Of a DNA stretch of 64,000 bases, positions 32,711 to 51,212 are shown in pieces. Under the pieces are notes generated by a model, which was not told the DNA's origin, searched no databases, and saw only the letters and a list, made by a program, of their open reading frames with translations. Origin of the DNA: Prototheca cutis (lineage: Eukaryota; Chlorophyta; Trebouxiophyceae; Chlorellales; Chlorellaceae); NCBI GenBank assembly GCA_002897115.2, contig BCIH01000002.1, positions 1,087,721 through 1,151,720 on the forward strand, written 5' to 3'. Position 1 is the stretch's first letter. Each line of letters opens with the position of its first letter. A program made the translations under genes and the position numbers.

Positions 32711-32990
32711 CTGCTTTTTACTGCATAATCAATTAGGTAATCGGCCGTTTGATTGACTGAGCGAGAGCAAGCCACTCCCAGCCCAGCCCTCATGTGCATA
32801 AACTCAAACCAAAAGGTGTCGGGGCCGGAGAAGAAATAGTCCTGTGCTCTTGCATTGAATGGAGAGGGATCTCGTTCCACGCATCACATACTCCCTCTTT
32901 CCTGGCAATCAACAGCGGGAGCTCAAGGTCCAGCAGCAGCGGTGGCACGCCAAGCTCAGAAGACAGCCACTGCAAACTACAACCCCTGGA

Positions 32991-33495
32991 TTATGTTGCC
33001 AGCTGCTGCCTGGCTGCCGCCTCGGCGCTGAGCAGCCGGGCCATGGAGTCAACGAGCCGTGTCTCCGATGCTGTCGATGCCTTGTCCTGGCGGCTGGCCA
33101 TGGAGCCCAGCAGTCGCTCCAGCCGCAGCCTCAGGCGCTTGATCAGCACACCAGTCAACGCAGGCACCCTACGCAGCAGGGTATTTGAAGGAGCAGAGGA
33201 TTTAATGGAGCGAGGCACATCGCGTTTGTTGCGGGCAGGTATGATTCTTCGTTATGCCACGAGTGAAAAGACTCTTCTCGCATCAAATACACACGCAAAG
33301 AAACGCACTTGATTCGGACATCGCTGTTGAGGGTTGCCAGGCCGATGCTGGGGTGCAGTCGGAGGTCTGCCCCAAACAGCATCGCCCCCAGCGGTGACAC
33401 AGCCGTGCATTCACTGAGAAACAGCTTGCTGGTCCGCATCTGTGGTAGGTGGGTGAGTTTGATGGGTATCCTGTGAAGATCTTTTGTGTGTGTGT

Positions 33496-33527
<32 letters not shown>

Positions 33528-36500
33528 CCTGTTGCATGGCACTCGTTTTCTCCTGGGAGGTATTCACACCAAACGGCTAGAAAACTGATGGCAAAAATGC
33601 ACTCGACAGTACCTTGCCGGTGTATGCTAAAAAGGGTGAAGTTAATGCACTCGGGCGCAACCCTGCCAGGCATGACCCGTGGCGCAGGTACACCTGGTCG
33701 CTCCCCTCACGCCACTGTGCCTGGCGGTGCGGGCCGTCGGCAGGTCCGGCGTCGAGCACAGCAAACGACGGCCCAAACGCTGCTGCAAAGCAGCCCAGAA
33801 CCACCGTGGACCAAGTTGCATGCCGATTGGCTGGCAAGGAGGGGTCATCAGGCCAGCTGTCACGCGGAACGTTGCGGCCATTAGACCCCCGCACCCAGCC
33901 CAGATCGGCCAGGAGTGCGGCGTATTGCCGCCGGAGATCCAGCACCGCTCGCAGTGTCTCCGGATCCAGACCAGCGGCACGGGCTTGCGAGGCGATTGGA
34001 GCCTTGCCTTTGGAAGCATCCTTGGCGTCCTGCCGCTGCCGCCATGCGCCCAGCACTGCAGCCACGGCGGCGTGGTCGCTTGTGTTCAGAACAGCAACAT
34101 CGACCCCAGATGGCAACGCCCGCAGCGCGGCCTCGCGGTTGGCAAACAGGCGTCCCCCGTGGGCGAGCCAGGCGGCGACATCCAGCGCGGGGGCGGCCAC
34201 GCCCATGGTCACGCCCAGGAGCAGAAGCTTGGCCAGTCGGACGTCCAGCGGCAGGCCCGCCAGCGCCCGGCCCAGCGGAGTCAGGCCCGACCCCGGGGAC
34301 GACCCCAGCGCGCCCACGGCGCGCAGTGCGTCTTCGGCCGCCACTACACTGCGCGGCGGAGGCGGCGACAGGCACCGCTGCAGCAGCTCCGTCGCCGTGA
34401 ATGAGGTGGTGGCTGATTGCTGAAGAGGGAATGGCGGTGACGATGAAATTGTTTCCATGCTTGTTTGGGCTGGAGAGGGTTGTTGTTGCGCACCCGCAGC
34501 CACAGCGGTGTTGTTATTTCCAGTTGTTGACGAGGAACCTGGTGTATAAGACTGTTCGTCATCATCGTCGCTGCCGTCCCAGCATGCCGCGGCAGTGGGA
34601 GCGGCGGCGCCCTCGCTTCCCTCATCCGACGCCCAGGCATCGTTGCCTTTGGATTCTTCTTCAGCTCGCTTTGTGGACAGCGGCACGGGATTGGGCGCAG
34701 AATCCCCCGTCCCCAACGTGCTAGTCTGCCCAGGACTCCTCCCCACTCCTCCCGCTGCATGGCCTTCCCAGGCGTCACAGAGGGCGTAGGCATCGAGAAC
34801 CAGTTCTTCTAGGGGCACGCGTTCGACCTCGGGCGCTTGGTGGGGGCGCAGGCGTCGCTCGGCACGTGCACGCGTGTAGAGCGCCCAGTAGTGCCCCGCT
34901 TGAACACGCCCCGCGCGGCCCGCACGCTGCGCGGCGGCGGCGATCGACACCCACGCCCGTGCCAGCACGCTCATGTGACGGCTGGCATCGTAGCGCCGCT
35001 CATGCAGCCGGCCGGTATCAATCACGTGCACGGCATCCTCGATCGTCACGCTCGTCTCGGCGATATTCGTTGCCAGCACAATCTTCCGCATCCCCTTTGG
35101 TGGCACCGCAAAAGCCCGCCGCTGCTCGGCACGCGGGACGGCCGAGTGCAGCGGCACGACTATTCTCTGCCGAGTTGAGGTAGTGTTCTTTGTGGTGGCA
35201 CTGGTGGCGGTGTGGTTGTCTCCAAAAGACGAGACCAACTCCTTATCGCCCATGCCAGTGCCACCAGGACAAAACATGGTCCGGTCCAGACGGTCACGGA
35301 GTCGGGAAATCTCTTCCATGCCTGGTAGAAACACCAGGATGGCACCTGGCTCGCCGTGTTCATCGAGGTAATCTACCAGTGCCTCGGCAAGGTCGAGATC
35401 GATCGCATCTTCGTCCACCCGCGACAGGTTGCGCCGCGTCTGGGCGCTGTAGTCGGTGTACAGCGACGGATCATAGTCTGGGTTGACTGGCCCGGCCTCG
35501 CCCTCGTCGCCCCAAGCAGCAGATCCCAGGGAAGCCTTGGAGCTCGAGAGCAGCTGTTGGCGTTGCTTGGCCCCAGGTGTATGGGCATTTCTGGAGGAGG
35601 AGGATTTAGAGCCGCCGTACCCGCCACTACTGCGCCCAGCGCGCAAAGCAGCTGGGGCACCCTCCTCCAGCATGTACCCTGTGCGCTCGTAGACGTCCTC
35701 CAGGTAGTGCTTGGAAACGGGGAACGTCCTTCCGGGCGTCATTAAACACGGCGCGCCGCCAAAGTAACTCGACAGTTTTGTCGAGTCCAGCGTGGCGCTC
35801 ATCAGCACTACCTTGAGCGGACGAGCGGCAGGGAATGCTTGCATTTGCGCCGGCGCAGCGCCATGGCTGTCGAGTCCAGAACCCATCGATTCTTCTGCGC
35901 CGCGACCAGAACCCCAGCCGTGTTGCCGCCGCCGGGCAGCGACGAGGTCGCGCATGAGAGCCATGAGAAAGTCAGACTGCACCGAGCGCTCGTGGACCTC
36001 GTCGAGGACCACGTGCGACACGCTTTCCAGCAGCGGGTCGCGCTCCAGTCGGCGCAGGAGAATGCCGGGGGTGCAAAAAGCCAGCCGCGTCGTGCTGCAG
36101 ACGGCCGAGTCCAACCGCACTTGGTAGCCCACCTGGATCAGATAATTGTTTTTGGGTCGGATCGCTTGGTTGTTGGTCAAGCGGTTTTGACCGGTGGGCG
36201 ATTCATATTGCGATCCATATAATACGCAAAAAGAACCCCCCATTGCTATAACAACAGCTGCATACCAGGCCTCCGGGCATCCCCGGCGCGGCTTCACCGC
36301 GTTCTTCGGCCACGCGCGTGGCGACAGAGGTGGCGGCGATGCGGCGGGGCTGAACGCAAATGACCGAGGTGACTGCGCCTGCACCGGCCTCGATTCCCGC
36401 ATCCAGCAGGAACTGCGGCACCTGCGTGGTTTTGCCAGATCCGGTCTCCGCAGCCACAATGGCCACATCACCCTTTGCAAGCGCAGATGCAAGATCCGCC

Positions 36501-36606
36501 TTGAGCTTGACAGCTGGCAGACTGCAAGGGTCATCAGTGGATGGCATGGTAGGATGGGTGTCATTGGACAACCTGCTCTTGCCCATGGCAAATCCCCCCC
36601 TCCCCC

Positions 36607-36647
<41 letters not shown>

Positions 36648-39232
36648 CAGAACCGGTGTTTGCCTGGCACGGAAGGAAGCCCAGCGGCAACCCTCTTCGG
36701 AAGACTGCCACCGACCAAGGTCAGCTTGGAGCTGGCGGCTTAAGGAGACGCTCACGGGCTTGTGTGCACCACGTGATGATTTCGGCTGTGACAAGTGTCT
36801 GTCGCGAATTGCGGATGAACCGCTGCTGTCAGCAGAGTGTCCAAGCCCATGCATGCTGCCGACATGGGCAGCCGACGAGGAGCTCGGGAGGGAATCATAC
36901 GCCCGCTCCAGCCTTGCAGCAATGGGGTCTTCTTCTCCAACGGCCGTCTGGCCCTTTCCGTTACTGCACATTGCAACAGGGTGCATGGAATGACGTGAGA
37001 CCAGTCAGTTCAACAGCAACAGTGAACTATTCGAATCCACGTGATGTGATGGCCGAGGGTAGCATCACCTCTTGTACCTTGCATGCTCGTTCCTTGTTTC
37101 CTCAGCAGCCCAGGCCCAGTCAAACCAGAGCCGCTGGTACTGTTCGGGAATGTTGCACCAGAGCACCTCCGTCTCGGGGGTGGTGGTGAAGAGCGCCCGC
37201 GTGGCTGCTGCGTTCTGGGCATCCTGCATTCATTAATGGAGGAGTGGATTCGTCGGGCAAGCAGGTGGGTGAGGCAGGTGAACATTTCATGCGCTGCTTT
37301 AGAGAACAAGTAACCCTCCTCAGTGCTTGTTCTGAAAGCGGACAAAAATCTGGATCTCTCTCTCCACCCCATGTACAAAACCCACCTCGATGGCACCCCA
37401 GCCATCCTCTGCCGGTGGCAGGCGGCAGACGACCCGGGACTTTTTCACCTTGCCCTTGGACTGCTGCAGCTGCTCCACAGTCACAGAGTACCGGATGCCC
37501 CCCTGTTTTGAGAGGGCTAACCAAGGCTCTTTGGTACTGATAGCAAGGTCAGGCATGCAACCCCTTCACTTCTCGCTTCTGGGATTCCAAAGCGGAAGCA
37601 CGGGGCGGCACCATGTCCACACAAAGAGACCCGTCACCCACGTGCACCCACTTGCACCCACCGCCATCCGGCTGGACGACCCACACCTGGCCATCGTTAC
37701 GGCCGCCACCCAACTCCAGTCTGTCGTAGCGGGGGGCCACCAGGCCGTTTGACTGGCAGTACCGCATCAGGACCTGCTTTGGCGGCCGCTGCTCCGGGCG
37801 GGGCGGCGGTGGGGGTGCTTTCTTTCCGTGCTGTTGCTGTGGGGCGCCCTTGCCCGGCCGTGTGCTTGCCTGTTCCTTGTCCTGGGCGAGCCGGAGGAGC
37901 CGGGGTGGGGGCCCGGTCCTAGAAATCGGACCGCCCTCGTCAGCCCCACCTCCTGCCCCCGACCCAGCAGCATCAAACAGATCAAAGACAGGGTGGTCTT
38001 CATCTTCCTTGGCTTTGGTTGACTGCTCCAAGGTGTTCAAGGCGGTGTCTTCTGGTTGGGCAGGAGCATTTTCGGTTTGATCCGTTGCCGTTGCAACGTG
38101 GCCATCTGCTGTTGTGGGAACCTCCTCGGCCGTCTTGTTCTCCGCAGGTGCCTGTTCCTCCTGCACTGCAGGCACACATCGCTGCCGCGCTTCTTCGAGC
38201 TCCTCCTCGGTGATGCCTAGTTGGGCAATCTCTGCTTTGATCCTTCGCACGTCGGCCCCCGCACGCTGCTGGGCGGCCTTGTCCTTGCTTTCTTTTGCGG
38301 CCCGCGCTGTGACCATGGCGGCCTGCAGCTCCTCATGCAGCAGCCTCACCAGCTCGGGCCGGGACAGCGTCGCCAGCTGGCGCTGCCGCGCCTGCTTGGC
38401 TTTTTTCGCCGCGATTTCTTCGGGGGTGCCCCAGAGCTCCCAGTCCTCCACGCTGCTTGTCGAAGACCTGGCGTCAGACTCAGAACCCTCATCATCAGAG
38501 CTCCCGGCCTCCAGCTGCTGCAGAATCCAAGCCTTTTGGTCCTGCTTGGACAGCGCCTCTTCCTTTAAGCTATCAGCATTGGTGGAGGTGACGTCTGCAT
38601 CAGAGCTCATTGTGGTAACAGCTCGGTGCTCGGGGGAGGGTGCCTCTGGTGCATCGGGCTGAGCCTGCGGGCAGCCATTCGTCTGGCTCTGCTGTCCCCC
38701 AGCGATTGCCCCATTGGCATGCTCCGAGTGCTGTAGGACCGCCACCTCACCCGCACCGATGGTGGATTGCAGTGCAAACGCCGGCGGCAGGCGCACCGTG
38801 GGAACGTGCAGCAGCAGCCATTCTAGAAGGGCATCCTGGGCGCCAGCGCCGGCGGCCCAGGCAGCGGCACTCAGGGCATCCAGCGCATCGCCTGTATCGA
38901 ATCCCATGCCCTCAAGCTCGCCCAGCTCCACACGGGCCTGCTCCACCCAGACATCCCTTTCAGGAAGCATCGAAGAAGTTGGGCCCAGCACAGCATCGTC
39001 ATCCTGTGCCGCTGGCGTGTCCTGCGTCATGTTGGGAAGGGTTACTGCTGTAACCTTTGCTGTCGTTATATCCAAGGCTTGCATCCTGGGATGCAACCAC
39101 AGATAACAAACAAGAGCCCGCGTCACAACCCACCAAGATTAGCTGCCGGAGATCGCCAAGGCCGGCTGCTGGGAGGGGGCCCAGCGTTGCATCCGGCTTA
39201 GCGGCAGCCCTCCTCGGGGCAATACTCGTCAT
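32991..39232 (-). CDS. DExH-box RNA helicase, DHX29-like
   Basis: Predicted translation-initiation or RNA-remodelling helicase, similar to animal DHX29 and plant DExH7-type proteins. Exon 1 is 39232-39134. A long second exon (about 39050 to 37580) holds a UBA-like segment (ELEGMGFDTGDALDAL), acidic and Gln-rich linkers and a dsRNA-binding-like part. Exons near 37540-37390, 37220-37080 and 36980-36660 continue. Helicase motifs: AAETGSGKTTQVPQFLLD (I), QPRRIAATSVATRV (Ia), VVLDEVHERS (II), VVLMSATLD (III), VLATNIAETSVTI (V), QRAGRAGRVQAGHYW (VI). The HA2/OB part ends in exons about 33440-33310 and 33175-32991 (SPLGAMLFGADLRLH). It is roughly 1,450 residues. Low-complexity Ser/Asn/Gln inserts interrupt the winged-helix region. 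Two introns hold extreme repeats. Confidence 0.88.
33496..33526 (+). repeat. Poly-G tract (31 nt; poly-C on the sense strand) in a DHX29-like intron
   Basis: Directly preceded by (TG)n. It lies in the intron between the exon ending near TGK at about 33610 and the exon starting near 33440. Confidence 0.95.
36608..36646. repeat. (CA)n microsatellite in a DHX29-like intron
   Basis: About 19 CA units just upstream (sense direction) of the exon carrying helicase motif I. On the sense strand this reads (TG)n shortly after the donor. Confidence 0.95.
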
Positions 39233-40242
39233 AGTAGCATGAATTCCAATCCTTGCATATTTTTGGGAAGTAAATGTTTTTTAAATATACTTATTCCTTA
39301 CTATGTGGCTGGTTGAGGGACGTGTTTCGGATCACATGCCTGCATTTCTGGGTGGCAATTTTTGGTGCTGGCAGAATTTCGGAGCACAGCGATGGAGAAC
39401 TGTGTTTTTGGCAACGGGCGCTGCGAAGGTCGAGCTGACCCCCCGATTTAACAACCGCGGTCTGGTCTAAGGCAGATTTTATAAACCTGAACGACCCGCG
39501 CTCCCATACCCATATACATCATTTACCAACACAGTTTAGAGACACTCCAGGCTCGCTGTTTCGCGAACGTGATCGGAAAGTTCAAGGGCGGACGCGTTCC
39601 CGGAGATACCGTCAGTCTCCCTGCGCGGTGTATGCCAACGCGCTGTGGCGACACGGCTTTGACGCTTGGCATGCTTCAGCTGTTTGACCAGTTGTTGAAA
39701 CTGCGAGAACAATGAAGCGGGCGACGGGCCTGTTTCTGGACCTGACGCGCCTGCGGGCTCCGTCGGTCTCTGCGCTGGCGCCTGGTGTCGAGGCCCTGGG
39801 CCTCCACACCCTGGGCGATGCCCGCGTGGACATCACGCACACCACATACGCTCCTCATGGCGACCTCTCCCCCCGCGACCGGTCACCGCGCGACTGGGAG
39901 GGCCCCGGCTGGGGGGCATGGCAAGGCCAGCAGTTTCGGAGTGCCCACACCCTAGTGGGCTGGAGGAGGGGGAGGGCCCAGGGCCGGGCCCGCCGCCTGG
40001 CCGCGCCACAGGCATGTGTTGTTTTGTGTGTATGTGCGTGTGTGTGTTTTGGGAGTGGGGAACCAGAAAGACCTCGACTGGTGATGAAAAATGAGTTGTG
40101 GGGATTGCTGGAGCCCCTACGAAGGGGTTGACCAGGAGCTGTGCTTGGTGGTCAGCAAAGCCCCTGCTGTTCAACCGGCAACCCTTCTTTTCCCCACCCA
40201 TTTTTCATCCGACAAACAAACAAACAAAAATAAACCTCGAAA
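39233..40242. other. Divergent region, DHX29-like / adenylate-kinase-like, with a possible first exon
   Basis: Between the two starts there is an open plus-strand frame beginning at an ATG at 39713 (MKRATGLFLDLTRLRAPS). It could be a first exon of the kinase gene, spliced from CACAG/GCATGT near 40012 (a GC-AG intron) in phase to the acceptor at 40248. The first 480 bases (39233-39712) are partly AT-rich and hold no gene. Confidence 0.4.
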
Positions 40243-42307
40243 ATGCAGAGCGAGACGCTGCACTCGAGTTCGGCAGCGGCCACGAGTCGGTTGCAGGAGG
40301 TCGTTCGGTCAACGGCGGACCGCAGCCTGCATGCGGTGCTTGGTCCCGAGGAGCAGCTGAGCCTCAAGGCGACGCTGCTGTTCGAGGCCGGCTGGCGGCG
40401 TGTGGAAGAAAAATGGCCTGGGCGCTACATCTGTCCCCGCGAGATTGTCTGGCTCAACGGCGCCCCCGGGTCGGGCAAGGGGACCAACATGCCCTTTATC
40501 ATGAAATCTCGGGGCCTGTCCCGCACCATCGGCATGTCGCAGTTGCTGGACGGTACCCCGGAGATCAAGGTATTTTGGCTGTTTGCGGGTGAGGTGAGGT
40601 GAGATACTCTTGTTCGTGGAAGAGTGCCCGTCTTCCCAACGACTGGCGGTCCTTAAACAATGCACACGCCCATAACAATTGCAGTCATTCATTGACCGTG
40701 GGGAACTGGTGCCAGATGCGCTGGTGCTGGATGCGCTGCTGGATGCGGTGCTGAATCCCGAGGTGAACGACGGCGCGGGGCTCGTCATCGACGGCTTCCC
40801 ACGGACGGCCCTGCAGGTTGACATGGTCAAACTGCTGTACGAGAAATTGCTGTCCCTGGCGGGGTCAAACGTCGGAACGCCCGGCGCCTGGCGGTTCCCG
40901 CGTCCCAGTTTCAAAGTCGTTATTCTATACGTGGACGAGTCTGAGTCGCTGACGCGGCAGATGCGGCGGGCCAAGCTTGCGGCGGTGCACAACCGCCGCG
41001 TGGCGGATGCCGGGTCGGGGGACGTGTGGGATGTGCGGACCACTGACATCAACGAACAGCTGTGTCGTCGGCGGTACCAGGTGTTCAAGCAGCACTACCA
41101 TACGATTCTGCGCCTGAAGCAATTCTTCCCGTTTTCGCTGATCGACGCGATGGGGACGCCCGAGGAGTGCCGTGCGCAGATTGCACGGGAGCTGCGGTAC
41201 CAGAGCAGCCTGGACTTGGACGCGGAGACGTATGGCGCCATCCGGCACCTGCCGCTTGCTCGCGATTTAGTACGCGTCGCGAGGCAGCGCCTGGTGTTTC
41301 GACTGGACGGCTACTGCTCGCGGGCGCGGGCGACGTTTGACGGGGTGATCTCCCTCATCGAGCGCGAGGTTCTGCCGCTGTTAAAAACGTGCAGTCTGGC
41401 AGGGCACGCCGTGTTTCGCAGCCGGGACCCCGTGCTGCTTCGTGACCCGCGGGCCGTGGACATGCTGATCGACGTGCTGTCGGACCGGGGGTTCTCGGTG
41501 GCGCACGCCGACGAGGACCGCGTCGTGCCCGAGCGGGTCGACCTGGTCACGGGCCAAGTGACCTCGCGCATCGAGCCCGTGCACGTGTTTCGCATCACGT
41601 TTGACAAGGAGAACGTGCGTGACCTGTCCACCCCCGTGTCTGTCACGACGCGCGAGGGCGAGGACATTGCCATCGGCGCGACGTCAATCCCCTCGCACAT
41701 GCAGCGTGAGAGCTTGGCTCGAAGGCTGGAAGCCGCGGGCATCGACGCGCCCCTGGCTGCTGCCGCCGCCGCCACCGATGTCGCCGACGGCGGGCCCCAC
41801 CCGGACCCCGACGCGGTCGCCGCTGCCGCAGAGCGCTTGCTCGCCTCTGGCGCCGTCGCTGCTGCGGGGGTTGCCGCGGAAGCCGTTGCCCGTGGTGCCA
41901 GCATTGGGGGGGGTGATATGAGCGTCCCCGTCCCTGCGGGCATCACGGCAGCAGGGCAAGAGCCGATGACCACCACCCAAGACGTGCCTGCGCCGGCGTG
42001 CCATATCGACCCGGCCCTGTCGGCCGCAGACCCGGTGCTGGGTCAGGATCTGGCCGCCGACAAGTGCGGCCCTCGGGAGTCCTCCGTCGCTGAAGGCCAT
42101 GGAAACGACCAAGACACTCCCACTGGCCGGCTGCGGCGGCGGACGGCGTACGATGCGACGGCCATCGAGCATCGCGGCGATTTGCTGGAGCGCGACCTCG
42201 AGCGCGCCCAGGCCGAAGTGGAGGCGGAACTGGAGGAGACAGAGGAAGCCCGCGCCGCCGCCGCCACTCGCAAAGTGCGTCGTCGGTCCACGGGTGTCGC
42301 AGAGTGA
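40243..42307 (+). CDS. Adenylate-kinase-like P-loop protein with a long C-terminal extension
   Basis: Nucleoside-monophosphate-kinase fold; substrate not certain. Two exons, 40243-40569 and 40685-42307, join in phase (DGTPEIK to SFIDRGELVPDAL). Adenylate kinase features: P-loop WLNGAPGSGKGTN, NMP-binding segment FIDRGELVPDALVLDALLDA, and GLVIDGFPRTALQVDMV (GFPRT). The LID is replaced by a segment rich in basic residues (LTRQMRRAKLAAVHNRR) and followed by CRRRYQVFKQHYHTILRLKQ. After about residue 290 comes a second conserved-looking domain (REVLPLLKTCSLAGHAVFRS). Then follows an Ala-rich, probably disordered tail of about 200 residues ending in a Glu/Ala coiled coil. An upstream exon starting at 39713 is possible. 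ATP-dependent kinase activity is inferred from motifs only. Confidence 0.8.
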
Positions 42308-42926
42308 CTGGCGGCGGAACCCAGGGGGATGACTGGAGGGAGGGTGCTTGGTACGTCTGCTGGCTGGTCGCGGCGGAGACTTTGTCTGGCTCACCCACTT
42401 CAGAACAGTCCTCTGCCAGGGATTCGGAGGAAGCATCATTATCCCTCGCCCGGCAAACAAACCAGCCTTTCATTTTGACCACCGCCCTCCCCCAAACNCC
42501 CCCCCCCCCTTCTTGCTTGTTCATGCCCTTGTTTTGGAGCAGTGCCATGCGCAATGCCGACACCCCGGGCGTTGCAACCCCTTCCCTGTCATCGTCTTCT
42601 TTCTTTCTTTTGTCGCCCATTCATTCATGCCTTGAAGACAAAATGCGCACGTGTCATGCCCCTCCGAAGAAAAAACGATTTTCTTGTGCCCGACCGACGA
42701 CGGGACCCTCTGTACCAACACCACTGGAGTTTATCCCGGTCAACACAAAGCGGGCTAGCCCAACATCATTCATGGACTGAAGGACCCCTTTGGCTGAAAC
42801 ATAGCATCTCCCGGGGGGGATTCCGTGCCTCGCAGGTTTTTGCTCCCTCCATCTCTTTTGTGGCGCTCCCGGCCCCTGCATCCCTGTGACAACCTGCTTG
42901 ATTCTTGCTTTCCTTTTACCTTGTAC
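42308..42926. other. Convergent spacer between the kinase-like gene and the SurE-like gene
   Basis: About 620 bases between two stop codons, with one ambiguous base (42498) inside a C run. No gene is seen. Confidence 0.4.
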
Positions 42927-43950
42927 TCATGCATGCGGCTGCGCTGTAAGGCTCTGCTCCGCATCGGGCGACACAAGTTCAAGGGCGTCCGTGGCGGCGC
43001 AGGTCCCGACCAGTTCCATGAGTTCAGAGGACAGCTGTCCGTCGTGCCGTGCGGCGGCGGTGTCGACCGTGGAAGGCAGGTCTGACATCAGACCTATCGG
43101 GGTCATGGAGATCAAGTCGCGCACTACCGCCCACGAATCGGTCCCAGGTTCCTTGTCCCTGTGGATGAGTTTGTGTGCTTTTGTTGATATGCTCGAATGG
43201 TGCAACAAACAACGGCGAGTGAACATCATGACAGTAGAGAGCTTGCTACGTCCGCTGCCAACCCAAAGGTTCCCCCAAAAATCCAAACGACTGCTCACTC
43301 CTGGAGACTGCCCGGACGGTTGTGGAAAGCACGGAGGCCGCCGGTGGAGCCGAGCGCCGCGGCGACCTCGATGACGTCTGAGTCCCGCGCAGTAATTTCT
43401 TCAAAGCGGGGCAGCAGGCAGTGCTTGCCTTGGTGCGTCAGGCAGTAGCCGCGTGCCGGCGCTCCTGGCAGGTTGACATTCAGGACTCGGCCTCGAAGCT
43501 GCGGCAGGAGCTGGCTCGTCATAATGGTCTGCGACAATGGGGCGGGAGTTGGATGGCTTGATGAAGACCGGGGCAAAGGGACAGCTGTTGTCTGTTCATG
43601 TTGACGGAGGGGGGCCGGCAGACGGGAGGTGCCGCAAGCGAGCACCGTCCGCGGTGTCAGGTGGGAAGTCGATACGGCAGTGGATGACTATGGACACAGG
43701 CCCCTGATCCCTTTAACAACCCTGACGGCACCTTGATGATGGTGGCCGAGTGGCGCGCGGCGTCGTCAAAGGCTTCCACGCTTCGCGCGCTGTGGTTGTC
43801 CAGAGACAGCGCGAGGGCGGGCACGCCAAAGCACGCAGCCTCCCGCGCCGCGCCGACTGTCCCAGAATAAATGACGTGCAGTCCGCAGTTGTCACCACGG
43901 TTGATCCCAGAAATCATCATGTCAAAGGACTTGTCCTTTTGTGTGTGTGT

Positions 43951-44029
<79 letters not shown>

Positions 44030-44269
44030 CTGTGGATGTAGGTGCGTGTTCGGGTGAGAAGGGGGTCTTGGTGGGTCGGAGGGCTGCTCCAGCAGCTGGC
44101 GAGCGCCGCACATCAGCAAGGGCATGTTCGCTTTCCAAATACGCATGACCTTTTGAACAAAAGGCATGCCCAGTTGTTTGAGCAATCCATTGTTCGGCGG
44201 ATGCACCGTGTTACGTCCATATTTACCTCATGCATGCACTGTTGGGTTCATGCCCTGCAGGCAGACAAT

Positions 44270-44356
<87 letters not shown>

Positions 44357-44653
44357 CTACACCCAACCCATGCTCACCTTCAAAAGCGGGCCCTGCAATG
44401 CCAACATGACCGAGTCTGCTGGCGTCCCATCCACCGCCCAGGCCTCCTTGGCACCCGGAACATCAATGGGGAAGGCGTGCAGGGGCTTGTGTATGTTGAT
44501 GGAGTGGCTCTGGGCGGACCGCTCCCCGCTGGGGCCGCAGACTGAGAAGTCACAGATGTCCTCCTTCTGCAGCATGGCCACCAGGGCCAGCAGGCCGGGA
44601 GCAGCCACACCATCGTCATTGCTTATGAGAACTAAAGGTCGAGAAGAAGACAT
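42927..44653 (-). CDS. SurE-like survival protein / 5'(3')-nucleotidase
   Basis: Metal-dependent phosphatase of the SurE family acting on nucleoside monophosphates. Four exons: 44653-44378, 43935-43732, 43528-43299 and 43158-42927, all in phase. Motifs: [14 protein letters not shown] (metal-binding NDDG), [13 protein letters not shown] (Ser and basic residues of the active site), [14 protein letters not shown] (GTPADC-like), [13 protein letters not shown] (SGxNxGxN) and [23 protein letters not shown]. The last exon is less conserved and ends in a family-typical helical tail ([15 protein letters not shown]). Length of about 310 residues is normal. Intron 1 is remarkable: on the sense strand it contains (TG)41 and then 79 C in about 440 bases. 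Confidence 0.93.
43951..44029 (+). repeat. Poly-G tract (79 nt; poly-C on the sense strand) in SurE-like intron 1
   Basis: Longest homopolymer in the window, uninterrupted and preceded by (GT)5. It ends about 15 bases before the acceptor of exon 2 on the sense strand, so it forms the polypyrimidine tract. Confidence 0.97.
44272..44354. repeat. (CA)41 microsatellite in SurE-like intron 1
   Basis: Perfect CA run of about 83 bases; on the sense strand it is (TG)n and starts about 23 bases after the donor. Confidence 0.97.
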
Positions 44654-45056
44654 TCTGCAGGGCGGAATTTCCAGAGCACAACAGACAAGATCAAGCGAAT
44701 CGATCGCGGGATTGACAAAAAGGACTGTCAGCGAAAAAGAGGACACACGGAACGCGCCCAGCAGAGCTTTACGTGGGACACTGCATGGTGATTTGAACCG
44801 AATGCATATATCAGTATTCGGGCGTGTTGCAAGCACACACCGAGCGGTTTTCCTACTGCAGTGGTCTGGGCTCGGGAGCTTGCAAAATCAATGAGGCGGG
44901 CAAAACCTCCTCCGCCTGGCTGGCACGGTCACGTGGGCGAGGTTCAAAACCGGCTCGGCACAGACCACTCGTAAGACGCGCATCACACCGCTTGTCGCAC
45001 AATGACATGGGCATGAAATCATGTGTGCCAGCATTACATGACTGTATCATGCCCTC
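44654..45056. other. Divergent promoter region, SurE-like / SNF2
   Basis: 403 bases between two head-to-head starts; nothing else recognised. Confidence 0.4.

Positions 45057-51212
<6,156 letters not shown>

Noticed and set aside
44272..44354. (CA)41 considered as a CRISPR or satellite array
   Set aside because: Simple dinucleotide microsatellite without spacers, located in an intron.
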